A stretch of 64,000 bases of DNA, from the NCBI RefSeq assembly GCF_005862235.1, contig NZ_VCEK01000002.1:124001-188000 (forward strand), written 5' to 3'. This document shows positions 16,395 to 25,262 of the stretch, in pieces (the first letter of the stretch is position 1; every line of letters starts with the position of its first letter). A program made the translations under genes and the position numbers. The stretch is from Saccharomonospora piscinae. GTDB taxonomy: Bacteria > Actinomycetota > Actinomycetes > Mycobacteriales > Pseudonocardiaceae. The notes beneath the pieces were generated by a model that worked only from the letters and a program-made list of their open reading frames with translations, did not search any database and was not told the origin of the DNA.

Positions 16395-17008
16395 CGCCCG
16401 TCCTCCACCGCGGTCCGGACCTCGTCGAGCGACGTGAACAACCGGGGCTCGGTGACCAGCCGCGCCTGTCCTCCGCTCACGAGGTAGGAGGCGGGCAGCG
16501 CCGAGGGCACGCGCAGCGCCTCCCGCACCGGGCCACGCCCGCCCTCGCCGTCATGCACGGTGGGCAGGCCCACACCGAGGTCGGCCAGCAGCCGCAACCC
16601 GTCGGCGGGCGAGCTCTGCACCTGCACGGTCACGACCCTGACCGCCCCGGGCTCCGCCGCGTACCGGTCCAGCAACGGCAGCTCGTCCCGGCACGGCTCG
16701 CACCAGGTGGCCCAGACGTTGACCAGCGTCGGCCCCTCGCCGAGGACGGCGCCCAGCTCGGGCGTCGTACCGTCACCGAGGCAGTAGGTCTCCACCCCGT
16801 CCGCGATATCCGCGCCGGCCACGGCAGACGGGGCGGATGTCGGTGCCCCGCCGCCGGGACGGCAGGCCGCCAGCCCCGCGCGCTCCCTGGCCTGCGCCAG
16901 ATCGGCACCGGAGTCCTGCGGGGTGTCCTGCGTGCGGGGCAGCAGTGCGACGAGCAGTGCGAGCGCGAGCGCGCCCGCGGCGAGTGCCCACTTCGTCGCC
17001 CTGGTCAC
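16391..17008 (-). CDS. Membrane-anchored thioredoxin-like (TlpA/ResA type) protein
   Basis: 205 residues from a GTG at 17008. One N-terminal membrane helix (~6-24) anchors an extracytoplasmic thioredoxin fold. The redox motif is [13 protein letters not shown] (~112-124). A Cys in AACRPGGG and another in ETYCLGDG precede the fold and could form a structural disulfide. It probably reduces or oxidises exported proteins, with MarP being the nearest candidate partner. Overlaps both neighbours by 4 bp (GTGA with nth, ATGA with the Nudix gene). Confidence 0.85.
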   Translation of the reverse strand: MTRATKWALAAGALALALLVALLPRTQDTPQDSGADLAQARERAGLAACRPGGGAPTSAPSAVAGADIADGVETYCLGDGTTPELGAVLGEGPTLVNVWATWCEPCRDELPLLDRYAAEPGAVRVVTVQVQSSPADGLRLLADLGVGLPTVHDGEGGRGPVREALRVPSALPASYLVSGGQARLVTEPRLFTSLDEVRTAVEDGR

Positions 17009-17775
17009 GACGTCGCCACCAGCTCCAACAGATGTTCTCGCTCGGGTCCCTTGACCAGCTTGGCCGCCGCGTCGAACTCGGTGGGCCCCGCCCCGTAGGA
17101 GGGACAGTCCCTGGCCAGCGGGCACGCGCCGCACGCGGGCTTGCGCGAGTGGCACACGCGGCGACCGTGGAAGATCACCCGGTGCGACAGCATGGTCCAG
17201 TCCCTGCGCGGGAACAGCGACCCGACCTCCTGCTCGACCTTCACCGGGTCGTCGGACTCGGTCCAGCCCCAGCGCCGCACCAACCTGCCGAAGTGGGTGT
17301 CCACGGTGATGCCGGGTACCGCGAACGCCTCGCCGAGCACGACGTTCGCGGTCTTGCGCCCCACGCCGGGCAGCCGGACGAGGGCGTCGAGCGTGCCCGG
17401 TACCTCGCCGTCGTGGCGTTCGACGAGCGCGGCCCCGAGGTTGAGCAGCGACGACGCCTTGTTGCGAAAAAAGCCGGTCGGCCGGATGTGGGCCTCCAGC
17501 TCGGTGCGGTCGGCACCGGCGTAGTCCTCGGCGCGCGGGTAGCGCGCGAACAACGCGGGCGTGACCTCGTTGACGCGCTCGTCCGTGCACTGCGCGGACA
17601 GGATCACCGCGACCAGCAACTCCAGCGGGGTCGTGAAGTCGAGTTCGCAGTGAGCGTTTGGATACGCCTCGTCCAGGCAACGCTTCATACGCCGCGCGCG
17701 TCTGACCAACGACAACCGGCTCTGTTCGGCGACTGCACGCCCCTTGCGGGGGGTGTGCCGGGCGGTGGAGGACAC
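17005..17775 (-). CDS. nth: Endonuclease III (DNA glycosylase/AP lyase)
   Basis: 256 residues. The helix-hairpin-helix [14 protein letters not shown] (~134-147) contains the catalytic Lys, and TVDTHFGRL (~158) the catalytic Asp. The [4Fe-4S] cluster Cys set C-x6-C-x2-C-x5-C is complete in [17 protein letters not shown] (~210-226). It removes oxidised pyrimidines from DNA. The GTG at 17775 has TAGGCT (17787-17782 on the minus strand) 6 nt upstream and no ribosome site, consistent with a leaderless operon start. First gene of the nth-thioredoxin-Nudix-marP operon. Confidence 0.95.
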   Translation of the reverse strand: MSSTARHTPRKGRAVAEQSRLSLVRRARRMKRCLDEAYPNAHCELDFTTPLELLVAVILSAQCTDERVNEVTPALFARYPRAEDYAGADRTELEAHIRPTGFFRNKASSLLNLGAALVERHDGEVPGTLDALVRLPGVGRKTANVVLGEAFAVPGITVDTHFGRLVRRWGWTESDDPVKVEQEVGSLFPRRDWTMLSHRVIFHGRRVCHSRKPACGACPLARDCPSYGAGPTEFDAAAKLVKGPEREHLLELVATS

Positions 17776-17890
17776 CCCGCTAGCCTACGTGCGCCGTCGG
17801 ATGGGAAAGCCACCTCCGTCGCCGGCATCGGGTCGCCGCCGTCCACGGCGTGGCGATCGAGCCGTAGCGAAGGCCTAGATCAGGAGTGAT

Positions 17891-18142
17891 ATGACCGTCT
17901 GGTTCGTGATCGCGGTTCCGGTCGTGGTGATGCTGTTCGCGCTCGGCATGGAGCGGGTCGAGCACCGGCTGCGTCACGTGTCCGTGCGCGGCGAGGACGT
18001 CGAGGAGTTCCTGGAGCAGGCCCGGCCGGACGAGGTCAGGGCCCTCTACGGGCACGGCATCGGCCGCGCGCTGGAACTGTTCCGTCTGCGGCGGCTCGCC
18101 GGAAGGGCGGCCAAGGGTAGGCAACGCGGCCTCCGGGGTTAG
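17891..18142 (+). CDS. Small single-span membrane protein (Rv3675-like position)
   Basis: 83 residues; ATG at 17891 with AGGAG 5 nt upstream. Residues 3-20 form one membrane helix, then a soluble, charged tail (ERVEHRLRHVSVRGEDVEEF) and a basic C-terminus. Found between nth and crp, matching the conserved small gene at that place in mycobacteria. Function unknown. Confidence 0.7.
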   Translation: MTVWFVIAVPVVVMLFALGMERVEHRLRHVSVRGEDVEEFLEQARPDEVRALYGHGIGRALELFRLRRLAGRAAKGRQRGLRG

Positions 18143-18283
18143 GCTGTTCGGTCGGACGAGATCCTCCGCCGAGCCTCTCAACAGGGTGTATTCGGACGAA
18201 CGCGGTGAGTTCACCGGGTTCGTACTCGCCAGTAGTAGGTTGCCTGCGCGGCCCGAGCGGGGAGCGATCTCGAGGGCAAGCCC

Positions 18284-18300
18284 TACACTGCATGTAGTGA
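18284..18300 (+). promoter_or_regulatory. Possible -10 element / small dyad upstream of crp
   Basis: TACACT at 18284-18289 is a good -10 hexamer and is part of the short palindrome CACTGCATGTAGTG (18286-18299). A start near 18296 would give a ~63-nt leader containing the AAAGGAGG ribosome site of crp. No convincing -35 was found. Confidence 0.3.
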
Positions 18301-18358
18301 TCGGCGGCACGCTGCTCCGCGCGCGGAGCCCGCTGCCGCTACCCAAAGGAGGCACGAG

Positions 18359-19033
18359 GTGGACGAGACCCTGGCCCGCGCGGGCATCTTCCAGGGTGTG
18401 GAACCAGCGGCGGCCGAGGCGCTCGCGCAGACCCTGGAGACTGTGGAATTTCCCCGTGGCCACGTGATCTTCAACGAGGGCGAGCCGGGGGACAAGCTCT
18501 ACATCATCAAGTCGGGCAAGGTGAAGATCGGCCGCAAGTCGGCCGACGGCCGCGAGAACCTGTTCCAGATCATGGGCCCGTCGGACATGTTCGGTGAGCT
18601 GTCGATCTTCGATCCCGGTCCTCGCACGTCGACGGCCACCACGGTCACCGAGGTGAGCTCGGTCACCATGGACCGGCCCGCGTTGCGGCAGTGGATCTCG
18701 ACGCGCCCGGAGATCGCGGAGCAACTACTGCGCGTGGTCGCGCGCAGGCTGCGCCGGACCAACAACATGGTCGCCGAACTGATCTTCACCGACGTTCCCG
18801 GCCGCGTCGCGAGGGCGTTGCTGCAGCTCGCACAGCGCTTCGGGAGCCAGGAGGCCGGCCTGCTGCGGGTCACCCACGACCTGACCCAGGAGGAGATCGC
18901 CCAGTACGTCGGCGCGTCCCGCGAGACCGTCAACAAGGCACTGGCCGACTTCGCACACCGGGGCTGGCTGCGCCTCGAGGGCAAGAGCGTGTTGATCCTG
19001 GACCCCGAGCGGCTGGCCCGCCGGGCACGGTGA
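18359..19033 (+). CDS. crp: CRP/FNR-family cAMP-responsive regulator
   Basis: 224 residues from a GTG at 18359 with AAAGGAGG 6 nt upstream (18345-18352). The cyclic-nucleotide-binding domain spans ~10-120 ([18 protein letters not shown] is the phosphate-binding cassette, with the Glu and Arg expected for cAMP). A long dimer helix and a winged HTH with [20 protein letters not shown] (~178-197) follow. Closely resembles mycobacterial Crp/GlxR, a global regulator. A terminator hairpin follows. Confidence 0.95.
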   Translation: MDETLARAGIFQGVEPAAAEALAQTLETVEFPRGHVIFNEGEPGDKLYIIKSGKVKIGRKSADGRENLFQIMGPSDMFGELSIFDPGPRTSTATTVTEVSSVTMDRPALRQWISTRPEIAEQLLRVVARRLRRTNNMVAELIFTDVPGRVARALLQLAQRFGSQEAGLLRVTHDLTQEEIAQYVGASRETVNKALADFAHRGWLRLEGKSVLILDPERLARRAR

Positions 19034-19105
19034 CTCGTCGGGGTACACCCGGACGACGGGTCTTCAGCCCCCGCACCGAAGCGTCGATATCGACGGAAGA
19101 CACGA

Positions 19106-19154
19106 ACAAGGGGCCGGGCGCCACCCCCGACGTGGCACTGATCCGGCCCCTTGT
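19106..19154 (+). terminator. Terminator-like hairpin after crp
   Basis: ACAAGGGGCCGG (19106-19117) pairs perfectly with CCGGCCCCTTGT (19143-19154), a 12-bp stem with a 25-nt loop, followed by CCGTTGTTG. Confidence 0.7.
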
Positions 19155-19262
19155 CCGTTGTTGCGCGGACCGTCCCCCGACAGGCCGCGCTCCCCGCCCT
19201 CCGGTTGTAGGCCCCGACCCGAAACCCGGAGGGAGTTTGGAGTTGTGGAGCAACGTCACCCG

Positions 19263-19291
19263 TTGCGTCCGGAACGTCTGACTTTCATACT
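19263..19291 (+). promoter_or_regulatory. Strong-looking orphan promoter
   Basis: TTGCGT (19263-19268), 17-bp spacer, CATACT (19286-19291): optimal spacing for a housekeeping sigma factor. Transcription would start near 19298, about 235 bp before the next gene start, with no ORF in between. Confidence 0.4.
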
Positions 19292-19493
19292 CCGCGCGTG
19301 GCGTCCGTCGCACTAGGGTCGCATGGCCCCACCCGCGCAGTTCAAGTCCGTTCACCCTCAAAGACGCCTCAGGCCCCGGAATGATGCCGCCACTCGAGTG
19401 ACCGTTACCGATCTGATACCGAGTACCCATTCAGCCGGGCTTTACACCTCTTTCGAGTCAATCCGCTCGCTCTGACCGGTTCAAAACTGGTAC

Positions 19494-19524
19494 TTGCGTA
19501 CCACCCCAGGGTCATCGGCATACT
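19494..19524 (+). promoter_or_regulatory. Leaderless promoter of the MFS gene
   Basis: TTGCGT (19494-19499) and CATACT (19519-19524), spaced by 19 bp. The -10 ends 7 nt before the GTG at 19532, and no ribosome site is present. Confidence 0.5.
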
Positions 19525-19531
19525 GGTACGC

Positions 19532-20773
19532 GTGTCCCACTCTGACTCCGGCTGGACCACCCTCGGCGATTACCGGATCGCGCTCGCCACCCGGGAGGCC
19601 CGGCGACCGCTGATCGCCTCGTTGCTGGCGAGACTCCCCATCGCCATGATCGGCATTTCCGGTCTGCTGTACGTGCAGCACCGCACGGGCAGCTACACCG
19701 TCGCCGGATTCGTGTCGGCCGCCACGCTCGTCGGTGTGGCGATGGGCTCGGTCGTGCAGGGCAGGCTCATCGACCGCTTCGGCCCCACCCGCCCCCTGCT
19801 CATCGCCGTGGGCCTGTTCGCCACGACCATGGCGGCGCTGATCACCGCCATCGAGGCGGATGCCCCGGTGCCCGCGCTCGTGGCCCTCGCCTTCGGTATC
19901 GGCGTGTTCGAGCCCATGTGCGGGTCGGCCTCGCGTGCGCTGTGGGGCAGGCTGCTCCCGCCAGGACCCGCACTGACCGCCGCGTACTCGTACGAGGCGA
20001 TCAGCATGGAGGTGTTCTTCATTCTCGGTCCCGGGCTCGCGGGTGCGCTCATCGCGGCGCCGTGGCCCGGCACCGGCATGGTGCTCGGCGCCCTCTGCAT
20101 GGTGACGGGCGCGGTGCTGTTCGCGCTGAGCCCCGCGGTCCGGGCCTGGCCGCCGTCACCGGGTGGGCGAGTCCGCCTGCTCGGCGCGTTCGCGAGTCCC
20201 GGCATGCGCACGCTCGCCCTCGCCGCGCTGGGCTTCGGTACGGTCATCGGCTTCGTCGAGGTCGCCGTCCCCGCGGCCGCCACCCTCGCGGGCAACACGG
20301 CGCTGGGCGGTGTGCTGCTCTCGGTGTGGTCGGTCAGCTCCGTGGCGTTCGGCATCGCCTACAGCCTGCGGCCCTGGCCCCGGCCCCTCGGTCTGCGCCT
20401 GCCGGTGCTGCTCGCCCTGTTCGGCGCCTCGGCCGCGTTGCTGGCCTGGCCGTCGACGCTGTGGGGGCTCGCCGTGGCCATGCTCGCCGCCGGGGCGCTC
20501 ATCACGCCGCAGTCCACTGCGCACTCCGTGACCATCGAGGTCGTGGCGCCGAAGGGAACGGCGGCGGAGGCGTTCGGGTGGGTCCTCACCGCCATCACCC
20601 TCGGTATCGCGTTCGGGCAGTCGGTCAGTGGTTACCTGGTCGAGCGCGGGGGACCACCGGTGGCCTTCCTCGCGGCGGCGGCCTGCGCGCTGGGGGTGGC
20701 CTGCCTCGTGTGGCTGCGCCGGGCAACGGTCCGCGCCCCGGCCCCTGCCCCGAGCGCCCACGCCCCGGTGTGA
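19532..20773 (+). CDS. MFS transporter
   Basis: 413 residues with about 12 hydrophobic segments. GRLIDRFGPTRPL (~residues 76-88) is the loop 2-3 MFS motif. The first cytoplasmic stretch (YRIALATREARRPLIASLLARLPIAMIG) resembles actinobacterial drug-efflux-like MFS proteins, and the MFS protein at 40.3 kb has a similar start. Substrate cannot be told. Convergent with the MBL hydrolase, 5 bp between stops. Confidence 0.85.
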   Translation: MSHSDSGWTTLGDYRIALATREARRPLIASLLARLPIAMIGISGLLYVQHRTGSYTVAGFVSAATLVGVAMGSVVQGRLIDRFGPTRPLLIAVGLFATTMAALITAIEADAPVPALVALAFGIGVFEPMCGSASRALWGRLLPPGPALTAAYSYEAISMEVFFILGPGLAGALIAAPWPGTGMVLGALCMVTGAVLFALSPAVRAWPPSPGGRVRLLGAFASPGMRTLALAALGFGTVIGFVEVAVPAAATLAGNTALGGVLLSVWSVSSVAFGIAYSLRPWPRPLGLRLPVLLALFGASAALLAWPSTLWGLAVAMLAAGALITPQSTAHSVTIEVVAPKGTAAEAFGWVLTAITLGIAFGQSVSGYLVERGGPPVAFLAAAACALGVACLVWLRRATVRAPAPAPSAHAPV

Positions 20774-20778
20774 GGCCG

Positions 20779-21555
20779 TCAGCCCCGCGCGCGCAGGTAC
20801 TCCAGCTGGGCCCGCACGCTCTGTTCGGCAGGCACCCACAGGGCTCGGTCGACGTCGGCGTAGACCAGCTCCACCACCTGCCGTGCCGTGGCGTCGTCGC
20901 CCAGCCTGCGCAGCGCCTCGCGCACCTGGTCGAGCCTGCCTTCCCGGTGGCGAAGGTAGTCCTGGGCCGCGCGCGCCACGTCGGGCAGTTCGGGACCGTG
21001 CCCCGGCAACCCCAGAACGGCGGGCGGCAGCGCGCTCAGCACCCGCAGCGAGTCGAGATAGCTCCCGAGGTCCGAGACCACGGTCGTTCCCCTGCCGAGC
21101 ACCGTGTCGCCGGTCAGGACGTAGTCCCGGTCGCCGTGGGACAGGCGCAGCACCACCGAATCGGCGGTGTGCCCCGGCGTGTGGGTGACGTGCAGGCCCA
21201 GGCCCGCCGCGCGCAACTCCTCGCCGTCCTCGATCGGATCGGCTCCCTGACACAGCGCGGGGTCGAGCGCGCGGACCGGAACCCCGGCGCGCTCAGCGAG
21301 CAGCGGTGCGGCCTCCGCGTGGTCCGGGTGGTGGTGGGTGAGCACGACGAGCTCCACGTCGCCGAACTCCGCCAGCAGGCTCAGGTGGTCGTCGAGCGCG
21401 TGGCCGGGGTCCACCACGATCCGCCCCCGCGCGCCGGGTGCCGACAGCACCCACGTGTTGGTGCCCTCCAGCGTCATCGTCGAGGGATTGCGTTGCAGCA
21501 GCACCGACGCCACGGGGGACACGGGGCGCAGCGTTCCGTAGGCGGGATGGCTCAC
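20779..21555 (-). CDS. MBL-fold metallohydrolase, LACTB2-like (Rv3677c-like)
   Basis: 258 residues from a GTG at 21555. Metal-binding motifs are THHHPDH (~residues 73-79), HTPGHTADS (~125), TGDTVLG (~148) and a C-terminal GHGPELPD (~185). A winged-helix-like C-terminal part (~205-258) matches LACTB2/RNase-type MBL proteins; hydrolase or ribonuclease activity is possible. The GTG overlaps the stop of the upstream Nudix gene (GTGA). Confidence 0.88.
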   Translation of the reverse strand: MSHPAYGTLRPVSPVASVLLQRNPSTMTLEGTNTWVLSAPGARGRIVVDPGHALDDHLSLLAEFGDVELVVLTHHHPDHAEAAPLLAERAGVPVRALDPALCQGADPIEDGEELRAAGLGLHVTHTPGHTADSVVLRLSHGDRDYVLTGDTVLGRGTTVVSDLGSYLDSLRVLSALPPAVLGLPGHGPELPDVARAAQDYLRHREGRLDQVREALRRLGDDATARQVVELVYADVDRALWVPAEQSVRAQLEYLRARG

Positions 21556-22415
21556 GACAGCTCCACCACGATCCGATCACCGTCTTGGACCAGCCTCGGC
21601 GTGATCGGCCGGATCGTGCGCTCGCACGCCAGGACCTCCGCCGAGGACGGAAACCGGCCGATCTCGGCGAGGGTGTGCCAGGTCGGCGGCATGAGCGTGG
21701 CACGACCCGCCTCGGCGTCGGCGATCGCGTCCCCGGGACGCTGCCAGCGCGCCGACTCGGCCTCGGTCGTCGCGCCGTCGGCCTGCTGGCCCTCCGGCAA
21801 CGCCGCCACGAAGAACCGCGCGTCGTAGCGGCGGGGTTCCTGTTCGGGGGTGATCCAGTTCGCCCACGGCCGCAGCAGGTCGGCGCGGACACACAGCCCG
21901 GCCTCGGTGAGGAACCGCGCCAGCGACAGCTCCCCGGACACCAGCGCGGCCCTGGCATCGGCGTACTCGCCGGTGTCGGCGACCACTCGCGTCTTCGTCC
22001 CGGCGAGCAGCACGCCGGACTCCTCGAACGCCTCCCGCACCACCGCGCACACCAGCGCTCTGGCCAGCGGTTCGGAGCACGAGAACCATTCAGCCCACCG
22101 CGACGGCGGCGGCCCCGCCCAGCCGACGGAGGCGTCGGCGTCCCTGCGGTCCACGCCGCCACCGGGGAAGACGGTCATCCCCGCCGCGAACGCCATGCTC
22201 CGCACCCGCCGCTGGAGGAACACCTCGACACCGGCTGGCCGGTGGTCGTCGTGGGTGTCCCGCACCAGCACCACGGTCGCCGAGTCCCGCGCCACCGCGG
22301 GCTCGCTCGGCGGCGATCCGGACGGCGAGGACGGCGAGGACGGCCGGGACACCGAGCGCCCGGGGACGACGAAGGTCGCCGGGCCCTGGCCGGGAGGTTT
22401 CGAAGGGTCGCTCAC
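21552..22415 (-). CDS. NUDIX hydrolase with a split Nudix box (NUDT19-like layout)
   Basis: 287 residues from a GTG at 22415. The Nudix motif begins FPGGGVD (~82) and ends LARALVCAVVREAFEESGV (~118-136); ~30 residues, including GWAGPPPSRWAEWF, are inserted between the Gly-rich start and the REAxEE part, as in NUDT7/NUDT19-type CoA pyrophosphatases. The REAFEE metal ligands are kept. A Pro/Ser-rich N-terminal stretch of ~35 residues looks disordered. Coupled to the MBL gene by a 4-bp overlap. Substrate not determinable, CoA derivatives plausible. Confidence 0.82.
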   Translation of the reverse strand: MSDPSKPPGQGPATFVVPGRSVSRPSSPSSPSGSPPSEPAVARDSATVVLVRDTHDDHRPAGVEVFLQRRVRSMAFAAGMTVFPGGGVDRRDADASVGWAGPPPSRWAEWFSCSEPLARALVCAVVREAFEESGVLLAGTKTRVVADTGEYADARAALVSGELSLARFLTEAGLCVRADLLRPWANWITPEQEPRRYDARFFVAALPEGQQADGATTEAESARWQRPGDAIADAEAGRATLMPPTWHTLAEIGRFPSSAEVLACERTIRPITPRLVQDGDRIVVELS

Positions 22416-22431
22416 GATCGCACGATACCGG

Positions 22432-23649
22432 CTACTCGCCGGAGGTACCGTCGCCCCAGCGCCGCTCCGCACCGTTCGTCCTGGCCGCCTCCGCCCGTTC
22501 CCGCTCGGCCAGTTCGGCGTGCAGTTCCCGCAGCAGCTGGCGGTCGCGCTCGGACAGCTGGGGGTCGTCGAGATCGAGTGCGGGCAGGTCGGCCATGTTC
22601 GCGCTGAGCCCGGCCATCGCCCTGCCCCGCTCGGGGTCCTCGGCGATGGCCGCACGAAGCTGGGCGACCTCCGCCGCGCTCATCTCGGTGGTCTCGGCCA
22701 CCCGGTTCTCCAGCTCGGCCAGCTCGTCGGCGGAGAACGACTGCGCGTCGACCCCGCCTGCCCCGTGGCCGTTGTTCCCGGTCTCGACGGGCGCGGGCGG
22801 CTCGGCGGGCGCGGGCGGCTCGGGCACCGCCTCGGCCACCGCCTCGGCCACCGTGCCGGACTCCGCAGGGGCGAACGACCCAGGGCTCTCCTCCCGCGCC
22901 GGGGGGATCTCCACGGACCCGCTCTCCCGCGCGTCCAACGAATCGGCCCGCGCGCGGGCGGCCCCCGCCGTGATCTTGCGTTGCCTCGGCCGGGGCTTGC
23001 CACCCTGGTCGCCGCCGGAGGTTCCCGACGCGAGCCACACCGGGGCCGCCGTGGCCAGCGCGGCCTCGTGGTAGTCGGAACGCTCGGCGCTCGGCCCGGT
23101 GACCTCGACGACCGCGCGGATGCCACCACGGCGCAGCGCGTCGTCCACCCGGAACGCGACGGCGGGCGGGTGCGCCTCCGGCCCGATCTCGATCAGCACC
23201 ACCCGCTGCGGCAGCGGGCCGGGCACGCTGCCGGCCGGGGTGTTGCGCCACACCGCGTGGACCGACCGGACGTCGGGCAGCACCTGGAGCGTGCGGTCCA
23301 GCGCCTCGGCCACGCCGGCCTCGGGCTCGTTGTCCCTGCTGAACCGGTGGGTGTACCCGGGAACCGAGTCCCCGACGGTGAGCGACTCGGCCAGTGCCGC
23401 GTCCGACCGGCTCATCTCCAGCACCAGCGCGAGTTCGCGCTGCTCGCTGGGCCGGACCATGATGCGGCCCGCGATCAGCGCACCGGCGGCCAGCTCGGCG
23501 GCGTCGTCCAGGTGTGACCGGGCGACCAGCTCACGGGCCTCAGACAGAGCGCTGTCGTCGAGCCGGCCCGCCAGCGCCAGCAGGACGTTGTGCAGCCGCA
23601 GCGGCACAGCGAAGCCGTCCTTGGGCAGGCCCTCGTGAACGTCCACCAT
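22432..23649 (-). CDS. Conserved actinobacterial protein of unknown function, long disordered middle
   Basis: 405 residues; ATG at 23649 with GGAGGGAG upstream. Residues 1-~210 look globular and alpha/beta ([55 protein letters not shown]). Residues ~215-310 are low-complexity Ala/Glu/Pro/Ser with tandem [10 protein letters not shown]-type units. The C-terminal ~90 residues are helical and acidic ([20 protein letters not shown]). No catalytic motif recognised. 17 bp before the Nudix start, same strand, so co-transcription is likely. Confidence 0.7.
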   Translation of the reverse strand: MVDVHEGLPKDGFAVPLRLHNVLLALAGRLDDSALSEARELVARSHLDDAAELAAGALIAGRIMVRPSEQRELALVLEMSRSDAALAESLTVGDSVPGYTHRFSRDNEPEAGVAEALDRTLQVLPDVRSVHAVWRNTPAGSVPGPLPQRVVLIEIGPEAHPPAVAFRVDDALRRGGIRAVVEVTGPSAERSDYHEAALATAAPVWLASGTSGGDQGGKPRPRQRKITAGAARARADSLDARESGSVEIPPAREESPGSFAPAESGTVAEAVAEAVPEPPAPAEPPAPVETGNNGHGAGGVDAQSFSADELAELENRVAETTEMSAAEVAQLRAAIAEDPERGRAMAGLSANMADLPALDLDDPQLSERDRQLLRELHAELAERERAEAARTNGAERRWGDGTSGE

Positions 23650-23684
23650 CCCCGATCTCCCTCCAGCCCACCGGCCGGCGGGCG

Positions 23685-24317
23685 TTATGCGGGTACAAGC
23701 CTGTGGTGACCGGCATCCACGGCACCCACGCACACGAACCGGGAGTTCGCGAGCGCTGCCTGATGGTAGGCGGGGAGTTCGACCTGCGTCGGCAGGACCT
23801 CGACACTGGGTGCCTCGTCGCCGAGGACGCGGAGGACCCGCTGCAGTTCCCCGGTGAGCCGAGGCAGGCCCGACGTGGCGGTGACCAGCAGAACCCGCTT
23901 GGCCTCCTCCTCAGCGGTCCCCCGGTCATGCCGCCAGCTCTCCCGGACCTCTCCCACGTCCGGGCGTCCCCGCAACGTTGCGTGAACCACCACGGACACC
24001 GAATCGACGGTGTTCACCCAATCGGGTGCTCCCGTCGTGAATGTGTACCGGTTCTCCGCCGAAGCGTCTACCCCCAGTGTGGAACTGACTTCGTGCCAGT
24101 CAGCGCCGTGCGGGATGAGACCCGCGACCAGCAGGCGATACTCCGATTGGTCCAAATCGATCCTGTGCTTGAGCAAAGTCTTGGGCAGCGTCCGGGCCAG
24201 CGTGCCCATCGAGCCCTCACCGAGCCAGTCGCGGAACCGCCACAGCAACCGGTCGGGCAACCGGCCTGCCAGCCGCAGCAGCAGTTCGTGACCGGAATCC
24301 TCGATGTCCGGATCCAT
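23685..24317 (-). CDS. Conserved hypothetical protein next to RidA
   Basis: 210 residues from the ATG at 24317 (a GTG one codon upstream is also possible). No recognised domain. It opens with an acidic stretch and a helical block ([23 protein letters not shown]), then mixed alpha/beta, with [20 protein letters not shown] near the end. No signal peptide or membrane helix. Its start overlaps the stop of the RidA gene, so the two are translated from one transcript. The pairing is the only functional clue. Confidence 0.65.
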   Translation of the reverse strand: MDPDIEDSGHELLLRLAGRLPDRLLWRFRDWLGEGSMGTLARTLPKTLLKHRIDLDQSEYRLLVAGLIPHGADWHEVSSTLGVDASAENRYTFTTGAPDWVNTVDSVSVVVHATLRGRPDVGEVRESWRHDRGTAEEEAKRVLLVTATSGLPRLTGELQRVLRVLGDEAPSVEVLPTQVELPAYHQAALANSRFVCVGAVDAGHHRLVPA

Positions 24318-24772
24318 CACGCGACCTCCACGATCAACTCGACCTCCACCGGCGCGCCCAGCGGCAACTCGGCGACTCCCACCGCCGCCCTCGCGTGCGC
24401 ACCCGCGTCGCCGAACACCTCGCCCAGCAGCTCCGAGGCACCGTTGATCACGGCGGGCTGCCCGCCGAACCCCTCGCTCGACGCGACATAACCGACGACC
24501 TTCACCACCCGCACGACCGAGTCGATCCCCACGAGGTCGTGGATCGCGGCCAACCCGTTCAGCGTGGCGGTGCGGGCGTGCTGCTGGGCCTCCTCGGGGC
24601 TGACCTCGGCCCCGACCTTGCCCGTCGCGGCCAGCTCACCGGCGACGAACGGCAGCTGTCCCGACGTGTAGACGTGCGATCCGGTGCGCACCGCGGGGAC
24701 GTAGGCCGCGACCGGGGCCGCGACGGCGGGCAGTGCGATGCCGAGTTCGGTGAGCCTCTCGCTCCAGCGCAT
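24317..24772 (-). CDS. RidA/YjgF/Rid-family protein (Rv3678c-like)
   Basis: 151 residues. YTSGQLPF (~35-42) and the C-terminal [16 protein letters not shown] are the family blocks that shape the trimer-interface pocket. The classical Arg-105 of RidA is not obvious: [16 protein letters not shown] has Ala-Arg-Ala-Ala-Val-Gly where RidA has x-R-x-x-x. Imine or enamine deaminase activity is therefore uncertain. ATG at 24772, 11 bp after the DUF4177 gene. Confidence 0.88.
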   Translation of the reverse strand: MRWSERLTELGIALPAVAAPVAAYVPAVRTGSHVYTSGQLPFVAGELAATGKVGAEVSPEEAQQHARTATLNGLAAIHDLVGIDSVVRVVKVVGYVASSEGFGGQPAVINGASELLGEVFGDAGAHARAAVGVAELPLGAPVEVELIVEVA

Positions 24773-24783
24773 GGCCGTCCCCC

Positions 24784-24945
24784 TCAGTCCTTCGGCCGCT
24801 TGAGGTAGGCGACGTGCTGTTCACCGCTGGGGTTCGGCAACACCGTCACCAGCTCCCAGCCGTCCTCGCCCCATTGGTCGAGAATCTGCTTGGTGGCGTG
24901 GATCAGCAGGGGCACCGTGGCGTATTCCCACTTCGAGGCACTCAT
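24784..24945 (-). CDS. DUF4177 small protein (Rv3678A-like)
   Basis: 53 residues, translated directly from the sequence. It begins MSASKWEYATVPLLIHATKQ and continues with the family core WGEDGWELVTVLPNP, ending AYLKRPKD. DUF4177 proteins are 50-70 residues with this WELV motif. Function unknown. First gene of the run DUF4177-RidA-hypothetical. TAGGGT (24959-24954 on the minus strand) ends 8 nt before the ATG, consistent with a leaderless start. Confidence 0.85.
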   Translation of the reverse strand: MSASKWEYATVPLLIHATKQILDQWGEDGWELVTVLPNPSGEQHVAYLKRPKD

Positions 24946-24978
24946 GGTGAGACACCCTAACCACTACGGTCTGGTGAC
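24946..24978. promoter_or_regulatory. Overlapping divergent leaderless promoters
   Basis: The 33-bp space between two divergent starts contains TAGGGT on the minus strand (24959-24954, 8 nt before the ATG at 24945) and TACGGT on the plus strand (24965-24970, 8 nt before the GTG at 24979). The two -10 regions are 5 bp apart, so each -35 lies inside the other gene and simultaneous firing should be sterically hindered. Confidence 0.5.
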
Positions 24979-25227
24979 GTGGAGACATGGCGCATCCTCG
25001 CGACGGGCCTGATGGCCGTGCCGGGGCTGATCGGAGTGCTGCTCGTCATGGCCAAGGCACGGGAGCGGACCGGCCGCGCGAGTAGCGTCGCGGTGACCGG
25101 GCTGGTGGGCGTGACCGCCCTGCTCGTGGCCGGTGTGCTCACTCTCGTGGCGTTGCCGCCCGTGGCCGCGTGGGTGCTGGCGGGGTCCGTCACGGTCATC
25201 GTGAGCGTCCTCGCAATGGCGAGCTGA
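24979..25227 (+). CDS. Small two-span membrane protein
   Basis: 82 residues from a GTG at 24979. Two strongly hydrophobic segments (~5-25 and ~38-80) flank a short basic loop ([13 protein letters not shown]). No family recognised. 35 bp before the first Get3/ArsA-like ATPase gene and in the same direction, so possibly co-transcribed with it. A membrane partner for the ATPases is a guess from position only. Confidence 0.6.
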   Translation: METWRILATGLMAVPGLIGVLLVMAKARERTGRASSVAVTGLVGVTALLVAGVLTLVALPPVAAWVLAGSVTVIVSVLAMAS

Positions 25228-25262
25228 GCTGACCCCACCGCTTTGCGGATACGCTTCATCGT

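Larger units (their letters stand above)
19155..19531. other. 377-bp gap with promoter-like elements
   Basis: No credible gene on either strand. Two -35/-10 pairs point rightwards (19263-19291 and 19494-19524, listed separately). TAGGGT (19314-19319) is a further -10-like hexamer, and CACTCGAG followed by TG (19395-19404) is a 10-bp palindrome. The stretch between the first promoter and the MFS gene could be a 5' leader or a small RNA. Confidence 0.5.

Noticed and set aside
18284-18300. CRP autoregulatory site upstream of crp
   Set aside because: The palindrome is CACT...AGTG, the reverse orientation of the GTGA...TCAC consensus, so it does not match a CRP box.
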